This document shows positions 1-10,525 of a DNA stretch of 64,000 bases, piece after piece. How positions within the stretch are numbered: position 1 is the first letter of the stretch; every line of letters starts with the position of its first letter. The DNA is from Echria macrotheca (lineage: Eukaryota > Ascomycota > Sordariomycetes > Sordariales > Schizotheciaceae). Position numbers and translations under genes: made by a program. The notes under the pieces were generated by a model, which was not told where the DNA came from, did not search any database, and saw only the letters and a program-made list of their open reading frames with translations. The stretch covers positions 1,798,001 through 1,862,000 of the forward strand of contig MU839833.1 in NCBI GenBank assembly GCA_030411725.1. The letters run 5' to 3'.

Positions 1-224
1 CGTCGCACGCGCTGGCGAGGAGTCAGAAGCGGGCCGCCGCCGGAGAGAATGGAGAGGAGGAGGTTGATATCGAGGTGGCGGACGCCATGGAGCAGCTCGA
101 GCGGCAGGCCCGGGCGCCGGTCGGGTTCGTGGCGGCAAGCGAGGGGCTGAAGGGGAATATCTCGACGGCCGAAGCGGTGGTTACCAACCCGGATGCCATT
201 GACCTTGATGATATGGATGAATGA
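1..224 (+). CDS. syf1: Pre-mRNA-splicing factor SYF1 (XAB2), C-terminal end, partial
   Basis: The frame starting at base 3 is open and gives the last 73 residues of a protein that ends at the TGA at 222-224. The visible part has the segment EQLERQARAPVGFVAAS followed by an acidic end, NPDAIDLDDMDE. This is the tail I know from fungal SYF1 proteins, the HAT-repeat scaffold of the Prp19-associated (NTC) complex of the spliceosome, which acts in the nucleus. The HAT repeats lie outside the window, so the assignment rests on the tail alone. No intron is seen in this part. The gene runs toward a minus-strand small gene at 1149-1620, so the two are convergent. Confidence 0.8.
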   Translation, partial: SHALARSQKRAAAGENGEEEVDIEVADAMEQLERQARAPVGFVAASEGLKGNISTAEAVVTNPDAIDLDDMDE

Positions 225-746
225 CCATGTGATGTCGTCCTCTCTCTTTTTTGTTTCTAGCTGTACATAAATAATACGTCCCGTTTCAAAAGAAGAGGTA
301 CATCCTGGGGTTGGTTGGGGGATATGAGCGGGCGGACGGGCTGGCAAAGGAAGGGAATGAATGGACTGTGGACTGGGCTGGACTGGGCTAGGTTGGAAGT
401 AAGCATTCATTTTGTTTTTGTATCATTTTCTTTTGTTGATCTCGGTCGGGTAGTTAGTTACCTAGGTTTTGGTGGCGGTGGTGGCGGGTTATGGCGCGAA
501 TGGGGACTTTCTCCGCCGGCTGGCTTTTCTGTTGGCACTGCGATGACACACAATATCTTGCGTGGTCTGAAGTGAATCCGTGTTCCGTGAAACTGAGGTG
601 ACAATATGGTTACAAAACGCCGTATTACAGCTTGGGGGTGATAGGGGGGATGATGCATCTTTCCCTTGTTTCACCAACCCAACAAACTCTCTCTCCACAT
701 ACATCCTCTTATAGTCTAACAGCAAATACGCAAATACATACAATAC

Positions 747-968
747 AATTCCGTCTTCCAAGCGGGCGAAATACCATACACCAACCATCAAACAAACCTT
801 GAACCGTACAGCAAATACAATTCTGTATAATTCCGTCTTCCAAGGGGGAAAATGTCATACACCAACGCACCAACCATCAAACAAACCTTAAACCGTCCAG
901 CAAGACAATACAATCCTATACAATTCCGTCTTCCAAGTTGAGAAAATATCATACACCAACAACCATCA
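747..968. repeat. Degenerate tandem repeat, about 82-93 bp period
   Basis: The block AATTCCGTCTTCCAAG occurs at 747, 829 and 922. Each copy is followed by a similar stretch (AYACCATACACCAAC-like, then ACCATCAAACAAACCTT in the first two copies). The copies differ by substitutions and small indels, so this is an old, decayed minisatellite in the 3' spacer. Confidence 0.8.
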
Positions 969-990
969 ACAACCAACCATCAACAACCAA

Positions 991-1050
991 CCACTCAACA
1001 ACAAACCACTCAACAACAAACCACTCAACAACAAACCACTCAACAACAAA
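991..1050. repeat. Perfect 15-bp tandem repeat, 4 copies
   Basis: Unit CCACTCAACAACAAA is repeated four times without a mismatch at 991, 1006, 1021 and 1036. It directly follows shorter ACCATCAACA-like copies, so the two arrays are probably related. The region is non-coding. Confidence 0.92.
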
Positions 1051-1148
1051 CCAACCATCAAACAATCAAACCCACTCCACCCACCCCAGTTATAAAACAA
1101 AAAAAAAAAGGAAAAAAGAAATCAAACAAAAAACCCCCTCAGCCACTC

Positions 1149-1620
1149 CTACGTGCTGTTATTGGTGTTGGAAGAAGAACCCTGCCCAGTGACCGCCTTC
1201 CACAGCTCCTTGTGCTTCTCGTGGAACTTGTGGGCATAGTTGTTGTCGACGTGGCCGTCGCGCGAGCTGGGGACTGCGTAGATTGAGCCTTTGCGCTTTT
1301 GAAAGCGGGAGGGGGGGACTTTGCTTGCGTCTTTTTTATTTGATTTTTGGTATTAGTAATTGTTTTTTGTTGGAGGTTTTTAGGGAGGGGGGTGGTATGT
1401 GGTATGTGTGTGTTTTTTGGCTTGTGGTGTTTATGGATGTGTGGTTAAAGGGGGGGGGGGGGTATTAGGGTGGGTGGTGGTGATGTTTTGGAGGTAGGTT
1501 GGTGCTTGTGGTGGTGTTGGGAAGGGGGGCAGAAAGAGGAGAGGGAGACATACCCCATTCGGCGCTGCTGCGGCGGTCGGTTGGTGACGAGGAGAGGACC
1601 GGTGATGAGGTGTTGGACAT
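1149..1620 (-). CDS. Conserved small fungal protein of unknown function, 78 residues
   Basis: Two exons: 1554-1620 and 1149-1318. The 235-nt intron has a GTATGT donor, an ACTAATACC branch-like motif and an AAAG acceptor. The joined frame has 79 codons including the TAG stop. The N-terminal half is Ser/Thr-rich. The second exon carries PPSRFQKRKGSIYAVPSSRD followed by GHVDNNYAHKFHEKHKE, a pattern I recall from short uncharacterised ascomycete proteins (SRFQKR-GSIYA-P-SRDGHVD). There is no signal peptide or membrane segment, and the protein is very basic. I do not know a function. The main uncertainty is the acceptor: the one chosen keeps the frame and yields the conserved PPSRFQKR segment, while an acceptor 21 nt further downstream would break the frame. 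Confidence 0.75.
1450..1462. repeat. G13 homopolymer in the intron of the small gene
   Basis: A run of 13 G on the plus strand (poly-C in the transcript) lies inside the intron of the 78-residue protein gene. It is prone to length variation and to sequencing error but does not touch coding sequence. Confidence 0.9.
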
Positions 1621-3242
1621 GATGGGGAGGTTGAGATCCGACGTCTTTTCGGTGTCGTGGTGGTGGGTGTCTGGTGTGTGTTACTGTTAGTTTGTCTTGA
1701 TCTGACGGGGGGATGGCATAGTTAGGGATGGAGACTTGCCGGCCATTGCGATGGTTTTTTATTTGGGGTATAGGTGTTGACTGGAGATATCTCTGTAATG
1801 TGTTGTTGACTTGTTCTGTTCTGGTATATATTGCGATGGTGATGGATGGCAGGCAGATCTAGAGATTCTAAGGTGTGGGAAAGGAGAGATAAGAAGAGGG
1901 AGGGCGGGATCGTGACGAGGACATGGATGGAATAAATGGACGGATCGGACGAGAACACCCAGTGCGTGTCTATCTAGAACGAGGTAGATAAATCGTGTGT
2001 GTGTGTGTGTCATGAATAGGTAGGCGCAGCCACACCTACCGTATGTCGAGCCATCACGGTGCTGGCGCGGCATCATCGTCGCTTTCCGTTCCGAACTTCC
2101 TGGTGAACAGGTAGGTAGGCACTGTGCTCTTTTCGCCCTGTCTACTGTCTATCCACGTATTCTCCTGCGTAACAGCTCATTGAATCTCAAACTGATATTC
2201 TTGTTCACGGTAGGATACCTAACATTCGCACAGCCAAAAGTTCATCATCCAAGCAACATCCTCAATGGGATGAAAAGAGCACATGTGATGACAACACACC
2301 ACCGCTTTGGCCGCCCCTTCATCTCTTCATCATCACCGATCTAGAGCGATTGGCAAATCATCTCTCCAGTTCGGGGCCGATAAGCCATGCGATGGAGGGG
2401 AGCGAGGGGGATCGTCGTTGGTTCACTAGAGGTTGAGGGTCTGACGTCATCGGCTACAACCCATCTACGTATGTCTCTTCCACACTGATACCTTTACATC
2501 TATACCAGACAATTATTTGAGTGCTTTTTCAGCTAAACGATAAAGTAGGAATGCAGAGTGAGTTCTTGGGGAGAGGCGGACGGAGGCGCAGCCCTACCTT
2601 ACAGTGCTTACCGGACTGTTACTACGAGTACAGGCAACTTCTGCTGTGGGATGACATAGCGGATACTTGAGGCTACTGAGACAGTGTATCTCAGTAGAAT
2701 TGGTAACCAATCCAATCCCAAAGACGCTCGAGCAGTGTGACGCCGTTGCGCGCCACGGTCTCGATTCCGAGGCGGCCACTGGCCACACGGGACTGGGTGA
2801 CGGGTTGATGAGTAGACATCGTCATCCCTTTTCTCGTCACCTGTCCCCGTCGTCAGCTGTTTGGCCACCACCCAATTTCACGCCCTTGGTGTTGATTCGA
2901 TGCTGCTCAGATCTGCAATGATCCCCTGATCACGAGGAAGCCTGAGCGAGGTGGAAAAACTCATCACCGCCGTGATATGCATGAAATATCCAAGAACTGT
3001 CTAAGAACACCAAAGGAAACATATATTCATGAATGAGGGTATATACAGTTGGGGTATCACATAATACATCCTGATTCTAGCAGGCAGCCACCCACAGGAA
3101 TCCAGCTGTTAGGGGGCGTTTTCAACGAGAGAGGAAAGAAGACGACGACCAAGCCAACACCGAACCTTCACCCCCGCTGCCCCCAACATCTCTTCCAGGC
3201 TTCCGAAAGCCAATTTCCTTTTATGCCCCGGGTTAGAAGAGC
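1621..3242. other. Intergenic region, no gene seen
   Basis: This is 1.6 kb upstream of the small gene and downstream of the Egh16-like gene, both on the minus strand. It contains a (GT)8 microsatellite at 1995-2010. Short overlapping frames on both strands show no conserved motif or splice-linked continuation, and I see no RNA gene. Confidence 0.6.
1995..2010. repeat. (GT)8 microsatellite
   Basis: Eight uninterrupted GT units lie upstream of the small conserved gene. Confidence 0.9.
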
Positions 3243-4032
3243 TTACTCCTCGTCCTCATCCTCATCCTCGTCATCAACCGTCTGCCTCCTAAACACGCCC
3301 GACAGGAGCAACTCGTTCTCAAGCACCCGTCGCGCAAGAGCCCGTCGGGCCTGTGCCGGAGTAGACGTGCCGGCCATTTGTACCGGAACCACACCGCCGA
3401 ACGGACCGGCGCGTGCCGCGTTCTGACACCGTACCAGACACACGTTGCTCTGTCCGGCCACGGTACCCGTGCAGTTCTGCGAAGCCGGGATGGCGGCGAC
3501 AAGAGGGAAATCCGTGGCAGCGCCGTTCTGGTTTTCCTCAGTTAGCTCAGTCCATATCGGTCAAGAGAAAGAGACATACCCGGTTCCGCGAGTTCTGACC
3601 AGGAGGCGTCGTCGTCACCTGGATGTTTGACCACTGCTGCCCCGAGGCATCGGCGTTGATCATGCAGGTGTAAGGACCACCACCGTCGGCGTTGACCTGG
3701 TGCAGCGTCATGTTGACCGAGCCACCGGGCGACACCTGCGGCAGCTGTCCGCCGGTTTCCGCGAGGATAGCCTGCGTGCCGGCCTCGAGCTGGTTGGGCC
3801 CGGCGCCAACAGTCTCACCAAAGGTGTCGGCCGAGGCGCCGCGGAACCGCGTGCTGTCCTGTTGGAACGGGTTGCGGCGGGTGCCGTCACGCGGCGTCGA
3901 TGTGTCGATGCCCAGTGCCATACCGGTGCCGCCCTGGTCACCGGTGGCCGCGATGATAGCGCCGTGGCCAGCTACAAGCTGGGCCGCAGCCAGAAGAGTG
4001 AAGGTAGTAAAGGTCTTGAAGGTGGAAGACAT
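3243..4032 (-). CDS. Secreted Egh16-like (GEgh16/Gas1-type) protein
   Basis: Two exons, 3580-4032 and 3243-3527, with a 52-nt intron (GTATGT...CTAACTG...CAG), give 245 residues. I start at the ATG at 4030-4032 because a signal peptide follows directly: residues 1-22 have a hydrophobic TLLAAAQLVAG core and mature residue 1 would be His23 (HGAIIAATG). An in-frame ATG at 4084 would bury this signal. The body matches the Egh16-like family: GDQGGTGMALGID, an NMTLHQVNADGGGPYTC segment and a C-terminal part with VCLVRCQNAARAGPFGG. There are four cysteines in the mature part and a Glu/Asp-rich end. Family members include appressorium-stage proteins of plant-colonising fungi, but their biochemical role is not settled. 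The mature protein has only two histidines, the N-terminal one and His111 (see findings). Confidence 0.88.
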
Positions 4033-4208
4033 GTTGGCGGGAGTCGTCTTGTTAGGGATATTAGAAGCTGTTGAAAGGGTTGTCAAAAAACACCTGTCCA
4101 GCAGGAAGAAGCAAAGCTTTTCAGGAGAAAGGAGATCTAAGTGCTTGATGTGAATGCTGGATGAGGATGATGAGAAGAGACATGTCCAACCTGGAATCTG
4201 TCGGTCTC

Positions 4209-4214
4209 TTTATA
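4209..4214 (-). promoter_or_regulatory. TATA box of the Egh16-like gene
   Basis: Minus-strand TATAAA in the context GGTATAAAGAGAC lies about 180 bp upstream of the chosen ATG at 4032. This leaves room for a 5' leader of roughly 140 nt. Clear TATA boxes in filamentous fungi tend to mark strongly regulated genes, which suits a stage-specific secreted protein. Confidence 0.6.
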
Positions 4215-4687
4215 CCTTTCTCATCGCCGGCCATGCTCAAGATTTGACATCTTCTCCTGTTGGTGTCCATGACCAGCCCCCAATGCCAACCCAGTTTCAG
4301 GTGGAAAGTCTGTTCTCTGTCACCTCGCCATCGAGCAATCGCAACAGCCCCCGAATTCGGCAATCCCCAGAAGCCTCGGACGGCTCGTGATGTCTAGATC
4401 CCTGGCGTTTCCTGTCAAGGGAGATCTCAAGACTGACAGTTTGCGAAACAGAGGCGCCGACGCTCGTACCGATTGGTCCTTGGACGTTCCAGGTTTCTGA
4501 GCTCCCCCCTGGTGACACTCGATCAAGATCTTCCCCGGTAGGCGGTATGCAGCCAGTATTGGTCCTTGAGCACGGGTAGATCGTGAGGATCCGAGCCATA
4601 CGGCAAGCATCATGGTGATCGCAAGGAGCTCCCCAGGAGGCTGTGAGCACCTCCCAGCTGCAATCGTTATGCGAGTTGCACAAACAA

Positions 4688-4712
4688 CTCCCAGCTCCCA
4701 GCTCCCAGCTCC
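4688..4712. repeat. CTCCCAG short tandem repeat
   Basis: The 7-mer CTCCCAG is repeated about 3.6 times without mismatch in an intergenic region. Confidence 0.85.
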
Positions 4713-5950
4713 ATTGTGATGCCTGAGTATACAAGCGCGCCAACTTCTAGTTGAAAACCTCTAGAAGCCATCGTCGTTTGGCACTCTATTTTCGGACTGC
4801 CGGACCCATCGAGGCTAACAATAGACCAGCCCGGCGATGGCGATATCCGTGACTTGGCCGTCATAGCATGGTTACAAGACGCCAACTCTTACAACCTAAC
4901 CTTAAATACGAAGCTCTGTGCGAAGAGAAACTCGACAAGCTTTGGTGCAGACTCAGCCTCCTCAGGTGTTTCGGGCCAACAGGGGGGTGGTATCCCGATC
5001 GAGCGGGGTCGCCGCTCGATCCGGAGATCCTTGTGAGGCTCTGCTCGACTTCAACTCGTGATGCTGAGGTTGACCACGGGAAATCTGCGAGGCACGTCGG
5101 GAGCCAAAGACTGCTTATCACAGTCCCTAAAAATTGCTTGAATAAGTGCTCCTCGATACCCTAACTTGATATTCCGATTTCTCTTCGAGATTTCTGCTTG
5201 AGTCCGTAGTCGAAGCAACCTGGTTTGCCTCGATGGCTCCCGCGCAGACCCCCGCATGGATTTGCATCAGTCTGTGCGGTGGGTTAGGTCTTGTGTAAGT
5301 TGAATGCCGAAAATTCCCGCAGAAAACATATGCCGAGCTATTTGTTGGTGAGAGTATCCTGAAACGCTGTGATCCTCCAGCTTGCCTTGCCGTCGATCAA
5401 ACGGGGCCAACCGAATGTGGAGATCAACAACTGAGGACCCAATCGCATCAACTATCCATAGCTATTCCTCGACGACGACAAACGAAAGTCCAAAAAATCC
5501 GAATCTTGGCATCGAGGCTGTGCAATGTCGGCGGTAGGGCTCTGGCCTCGGCGAGAAACAACCGCCGACAACCCATACGAAACAATGACACAAGAGCACT
5601 AGCCCGATCGTGAACTGTGCTCTTCATGCGACAGCTGACCGAGCAAATGAAACACCATCTCATAATGAGTGGTTTTTGTGAGGTTTCAGAGACTTTGTTG
5701 GACTGGTGAGCTGCCATATGTCGTGGGGACTGACATCGTTACCAACATGATTCACGTCTGGAGGATTTCGAAGTATGTCGTGGGCTCGTCACACGAAATC
5801 CTACGTGTCCGCCCCGTATCGGGACATGTCAGGTTGTGGCCTTCGTATGCCGTTGGGTGGTGGCTCGAGGAAATGCGGCCTTGGGAGTCTCTGTATCGGT
5901 TCGGCTGATAAAGGGGCTGGTTTTCGAAAATCTGGATAGGTTAGTATTGG

Positions 5951-7265
5951 TTAGCCGTAGGGAGACGATAACAAACCACCAATAATTCCCCCGGTAGGGT
6001 CAAACCCTCCTTGGTCTTCGACAATCTCCTCGACTCTCCTGTTACCATCCTGACGCTCGCCAAAGAAGCTTCCGCCTCCCGGACCCTGGGCGTTGGGAAA
6101 GCCTAATGGTCGAGGGCGGTCATCCAGCCTTGACGGTTTGTTTGCCGCTGCGGTGGCCATCTGAGATGAGGGTAAGAAACCCAAATTTCTGGGGAGCGGC
6201 TGAGGATACGGCCCGAAATACGGTGCTGAACGCCCAACTATCTGTGGTTAGAAGCGTCGCATGGCTGGAGACTTGGGATATACTCACAATCTGCCCGTGC
6301 TCGTCCAATCACCTCGCCTGATGGAGCTTGCGGCTGACTCGGTCCAATGTTGGCGCTGGGAAAGTAATTTGGGGAAGGCTTTCTCTTGTTGCCCACAGCC
6401 GGAAAGTAACTTGGGGGGGATCTTCTTTTGATACCGGTCTCCCTGTGATCACTGACGTGTGACGGCCGTGTGCGAGTTGGCAAGTTGGCGGCCATAGTCG
6501 TTACGCGTCCGACCTCACCGCTTGTTTCTCCATTATACAAGACATGCTGTCGGTGGGACTCAGAGAGCCTTGCCTGTAGACTTTCGAAGGCGTTTTGTGA
6601 CCGATCAAGCTGTTTCTTCTTCTCGTCCAGTGCATGTCGTAACTCACTACACTGGCGGAGAAGCCCTTGTTCCCGGGCCTCGGCCTCTGAAACAGGCATC
6701 AGACCAGTGAACGCAGGCTTGGAACTGGAAAGCAGACCTTGCATGCGTCCAGACGCTTCCTTGATGTTGGCGTTAGCCTGGCTCCAGAGATTTTGGAGTT
6801 GAGCCTCAGTAGAAGATAGCCGATCTCTCAAGTCATCGTTTGTCCATCTTTCGTACAATCTGATGCTGTTAGCGACAGGTTCTCAGGGGTGCGTTGACGA
6901 GACCAACACCTGGTTGTTCATCTGGTACGACCAGAAGCTGAGAGCTCTCCCAGCGCACTCCATGATGTCGATGGGACTAAGACCGCATAGGATCATATTC
7001 TTCCACTCCTCGGAAGGCTGGAGTTTTTGCTCAAGAACACCACCACTGGTAAGGGGCTGCCGACATACGGGACATGTATACGGACCTGGGCCGTTGATAC
7101 CGGAGTTTCTGGCACACTGAAAGCAGACGGTATGACTGTCGAGTGTTAGTGATGTGTCTTGAGATCAGATGAGACAGCCACAAACCAACAAACAGTTACG
7201 ATTGCTTTGTCTCTTAGCTCCACCCTGCAGTTCTTTGCGTTGCAAACGAGAGGTTGATGGTCCAT
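5951..7265 (-). CDS. hei10: HEI10/CCNB1IP1-like RING-coiled-coil E3 ligase (meiotic crossover factor)
   Basis: Four exons, 7186-7265, 6908-7135, 6288-6859 and 5951-6237, encode 388 residues. Residues 8-51 form a C3HC4 RING: C8, C13, C26, H28, C31, C34, C48 and C51. The intron after codon 26 joins VTVC to CHTVC and restores the ring exactly. The helical linker FWSYQMNNQ and a long coiled coil (about 105-220, for example LRDRLSSTEAQLQNLWSQ) follow, then a disordered tail with repeated SPPSYFP/SPNYFPS motifs and a Gly-rich end. This order is that of HEI10/CCNB1IP1, a Zip3-family protein that acts on meiotic chromosomes as a SUMO/ubiquitin ligase and marks crossover sites. The second intron uses a weaker donor (GTTGGT) and the last acceptor (ATAG) was chosen by frame. 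The gene is divergent from ULA1. Confidence 0.82.
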
Positions 7266-8037
7266 GTTGAGTCTTTTGGCCAGAAGTTGGCTTTCATTGG
7301 TTTTTCAGAGAAACCGAGTCACGACGCATCTCAGAGGTCTGATGCGGAAAGTAGTATCAAGGTCTTCACGCTCCCATAGCGGATAGTTTCATTTGCTGCC
7401 CGTTTGATTCAAGGAAGGCGCAACCGCGATCATTCCCTCCAGTGGCTGAAGGTGTGTTAGCTTGGTACCCTGAAAGCCGGGCTGCGGGCAACTGAGCCAT
7501 CAAGGCAGCACATCACGGCGGTCAGGGCAGCTGTTGGAATAATTAGAATGGCTTTATCTCGAAGGCTTTTGAGATTTTTCTACCGATAAAACGGTCTCAG
7601 TTCAAAATATTGCCTTTTGTGTTTAAGACAGGCTAACTTTGAGGTACCGGCTTCGCAGTCACCGAGTGGATCTGTACTCTGATGCCTTCGAGGCAGGCAC
7701 AAACGTCAACTCCCAACAACACGTTTCTCTCTTGAGCGGGACCATACCAGCAAGACGTAAAAGATTTTACAGTCTATTTATTCGCAATACCCATATCAGT
7801 TTGGAAAAGCACCTGAAGCACGTGTTGAACACCTCGCGAAGGTACTACTCGCAGAACCCTAACCCTAAGACCGACCTTATCGCTTATCGCCGTCACTCCT
7901 CGAGCTGAGGGAGCTGAGCGTTGGCAGGCAACAGCTGGAGAGGGGCTTGAGAGGGGCAGACGATCCCCAGCCACGACCCGTTTGACCTCACTCCGTCTTG
8001 CTTATGCCCTCCGCCCGTGCCCGACGAGCTAGACGCC
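7266..8037. promoter_or_regulatory. Shared intergenic promoter region of hei10-like and ula1
   Basis: The 772 bp between the divergent start codons of the HEI10-like gene (minus) and ULA1 (plus) must hold both promoters. I see no clear TATA box for either gene and no RNA gene. Confidence 0.6.
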
Positions 8038-9914
8038 ATGACTGAGATTGTTATGAGCCAGACGCCGCCGATCTTACACGGGCCGTCAGAAAAGGAAAAG
8101 AAATATGACCGCCAGCTTCGCTTGTGGGCTGCCAGTGGCCAGGCCGCCCTCGAGTCAGCAAACCTCCTCCTAGTCAACTCGGGTCCCGGAGTCGTCGGCA
8201 TCGAGACACTGAAGAATCTCGTTCTTCCCGGTATGTTGGCCGCTCCCTGGCTCAGATTCTAAGTAACTAACTGACAACACCAGGCATTGGTCGGTTCGCC
8301 ATCTACGACGAAGCCACGGTTGGTGACGCGGACCTGGGCGTCAACTTCTTCCTGGATGCGGACTTTTTGGGGAAGTCTCGCTCCAAATGTCTGACAGAAC
8401 TCCTTCTGGAGCTGAATCCCGAGGTACACGGTGCCTGGTATCCCAGCCAAGAAGTACGGGGCCCCAGAAAGACGTCGCATATGCGACCGGTGCTGACACT
8501 GAACTTAGAATGCGACCTCGCTTGACGATATGCTCGCCACATCGCCAGTGTTTACAGCCATCATGTACACCTTTCCTATCTCGCCGCAGCGGCTGTCCAT
8601 CCTGGAAGCATATGGCCAGCAGCACAAGACTCCTCTGGTAGCTATCCATTCTGCTGGGTTCTACTCTTATTTCCGGATCCATCTTCCAGGGGCTTTCCCC
8701 ATTGTTGATACGCATCCTGACGAGACGGCCACCACAGATCTCAGGTTGCTATCACCATGGCCCGAGCTGGTGGACTTTGCAAAGAGCATGACCCAGGACA
8801 TCGACTCCCTAGACAACTTCGAGCATGGTCACCTGCCATATGTTGTCATCCTTCTATACTACCTCGAGAAGTGGAGGGAAACCCATGGCGGTGCCAATCC
8901 CATCACTTACAAGGAAAAGACAGAGTTCAGGTCGACGGTGGCGGCGGCAGCAAGGACCAACAACCCGGAAGGGGGGGAGGAGAACTTTGACGAGGCAGTC
9001 GCCGCCGTCTTGAAGACGATCGTGCCGCCCTCCCTGCCGTCAGGTTTGAAAGAGGTGTTCGAATACGAGCCAAGCGAGCCGGTAGGTCACCAGAGCCCCG
9101 TCGAACCCTTGGATTGGCGCTAACTCGAGGACTTGTAGATTGAGGAGAGGTCTAGCTTCTGGATCGTCGCGGATGCCATCAAGGCCTTCTACGCGAAGCA
9201 TAACTGTTTGCCACTCCGAGGCAACGTCCCAGACATGAAGGCCCAGTCAAAGGTTTACATACAGCTCCAGAACATCTACAAGGCCAAAGCCCGTCTTGAT
9301 GCTGCCGAGGTCCTTGAGACAGCACAGGCCATCGCCCCCGGGCGACATTTTGACCCTGCAGAGGTGGAGCTCTTCTGCAAGAACGCCCCCTTCGTGAAGC
9401 TTATCAACGCGACGAAGGGGGGCAACATTGCGAGCGCCAGCAGTGTCGATCGACTGCAGGACGTGACAGGTACGTTCTCGATGGCACCTGCTGGGTCCTC
9501 GACCCACAGCGGGCGGTCACGAGGAGAGAAGAAAGGAGAACTTGGAACTGACCTTTTGCCACAGCCCAAGAGCTAGCCAACGACGAGAGCGCCGAGCTGA
9601 CGCTGATGCCTCTATCCTTGCTCCCCATCTACCTGGCCCTGCGGGCTACGTCGCACGTGGCCTCGGCCTCCGCAGACGAGATCCTAGCTGAAGTCGCCAA
9701 GATAATACCTGGGGCGAATGAGAATGAGAGGATAGTCCAGGCTGCCCAGGAAGTTGCCCGTGCCGAGGGAGGCGAGCTGCACAATGTCGCGGCGTTGACG
9801 GGTGGCATGGTGGCTCAGGAGATGATCAAGATCATCACCAAGCAGTACATACCGATCGATAACACGTGCATCTTTGACGGAATCGGGAGCCGATGCCAGG
9901 TCCTACGCCTATGA
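8038..9914 (+). CDS. ula1: NEDD8-activating enzyme E1 regulatory subunit ULA1 (APP-BP1/NAE1)
   Basis: Five exons, 8038-8230, 8284-8453, 8509-9081, 9139-9469 and 9565-9914, encode 538 residues, the usual length of the family. The N-terminus has the E1 signature KYDRQLRLWAASGQAALESA, then NLLLVNSGPGVVGIETLKNL and IGRFAIYDEATVGDADLGVN. These are the ThiF/adenylation-fold landmarks without the catalytic cysteine, as expected for the APP-BP1 half. The end has HNVAALTGGMVAQEMIKIIT and a KQYIPIDNTCIFDGIGSRCQ segment typical of this subunit. It pairs with UBA3 to activate NEDD8/RUB1 for cullin neddylation. Start at ATG 8038; a second in-frame Met five codons later is possible. All introns keep the frame and have GT-AG ends. 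Confidence 0.95.
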
Positions 9915-10506
9915 GAGGGGAGGGTGAGGGAGGGAAAGGTGGGGATCTATCCAGGGCAACACGCAAGCGCCCGGGAGTTGGTCTTCTCGCAACCTTTGCC
10001 CGCGGAGAGTCTCTCGTCTTCCCGTGGGGTGACGGGAATTGCCTGGATTTAGAGGAAGAGTTCGTCTCGGCAAGCATCCGGATATGATGGGGGAAAGGAA
10101 ACCCTGGACAGCAGCGAGGAGAGGCGGGATTGAGGAACGTGTGTAAACGGGAAGAAGGCTCGAAGAGACGGATAGAAGGGCAGGTCAAGCGGGTAGCCAA
10201 AAGAGAATTAGACAAGGTCTCCTGCATGGGGTACAGACAGAAAGGGACGCGAGTGGCTCTGTGGACCGAATCAGGCTGAGGGGATTTCCGGCACTGGCCT
10301 TGCAGATCCGGGTTTTAATCAGGCATTTAGTTTGGGGTGAGGAGGGACAAGACCAAAATAAAGATGGGATAAAAAAGTTGGAGAAAGGGGCGCGTTCCCG
10401 TCTGTTCCCGCCTGCAGGAAGGGCAAGACATTGTAAGAGAGGGTTCAAAAAACGTCCGCGAGGTGCGGAGAAAGTGTGAGAGTACAAGTAAGTTCCAATG
10501 TCAACA

Positions 10507-10525
10507 ACACACACACACACACACA
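10507..10525. repeat. (AC)n microsatellite
   Basis: About nine AC units follow the ULA1 gene. Confidence 0.9.

Larger units (their letters stand above)
225..1148. other. Convergent intergenic region with tandem repeats
   Basis: This is 0.9 kb between the 3' ends of SYF1 and the small minus-strand gene. It is more AT-rich than the exons and holds the degenerate and perfect tandem repeats listed separately. Short open frames here are low in complexity and I do not support them as genes. Confidence 0.7.
4033..5950. other. Intergenic region, promoter of the Egh16-like gene; otherwise empty
   Basis: This is 1.9 kb between the Egh16-like start and the 3' end of the HEI10-like gene. It contains a TATA box for the former (4209-4214) and a short CTCCCAG tandem repeat (4688-4712). 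Open frames of 70-150 codons overlap on both strands without recognisable motifs, so I call no gene. Confidence 0.6.

Noticed and set aside
7858..7868. CCCTAACCCTAAG, telomere-like words
   Set aside because: Only about two units within a promoter region. Not a telomere or an interstitial array.
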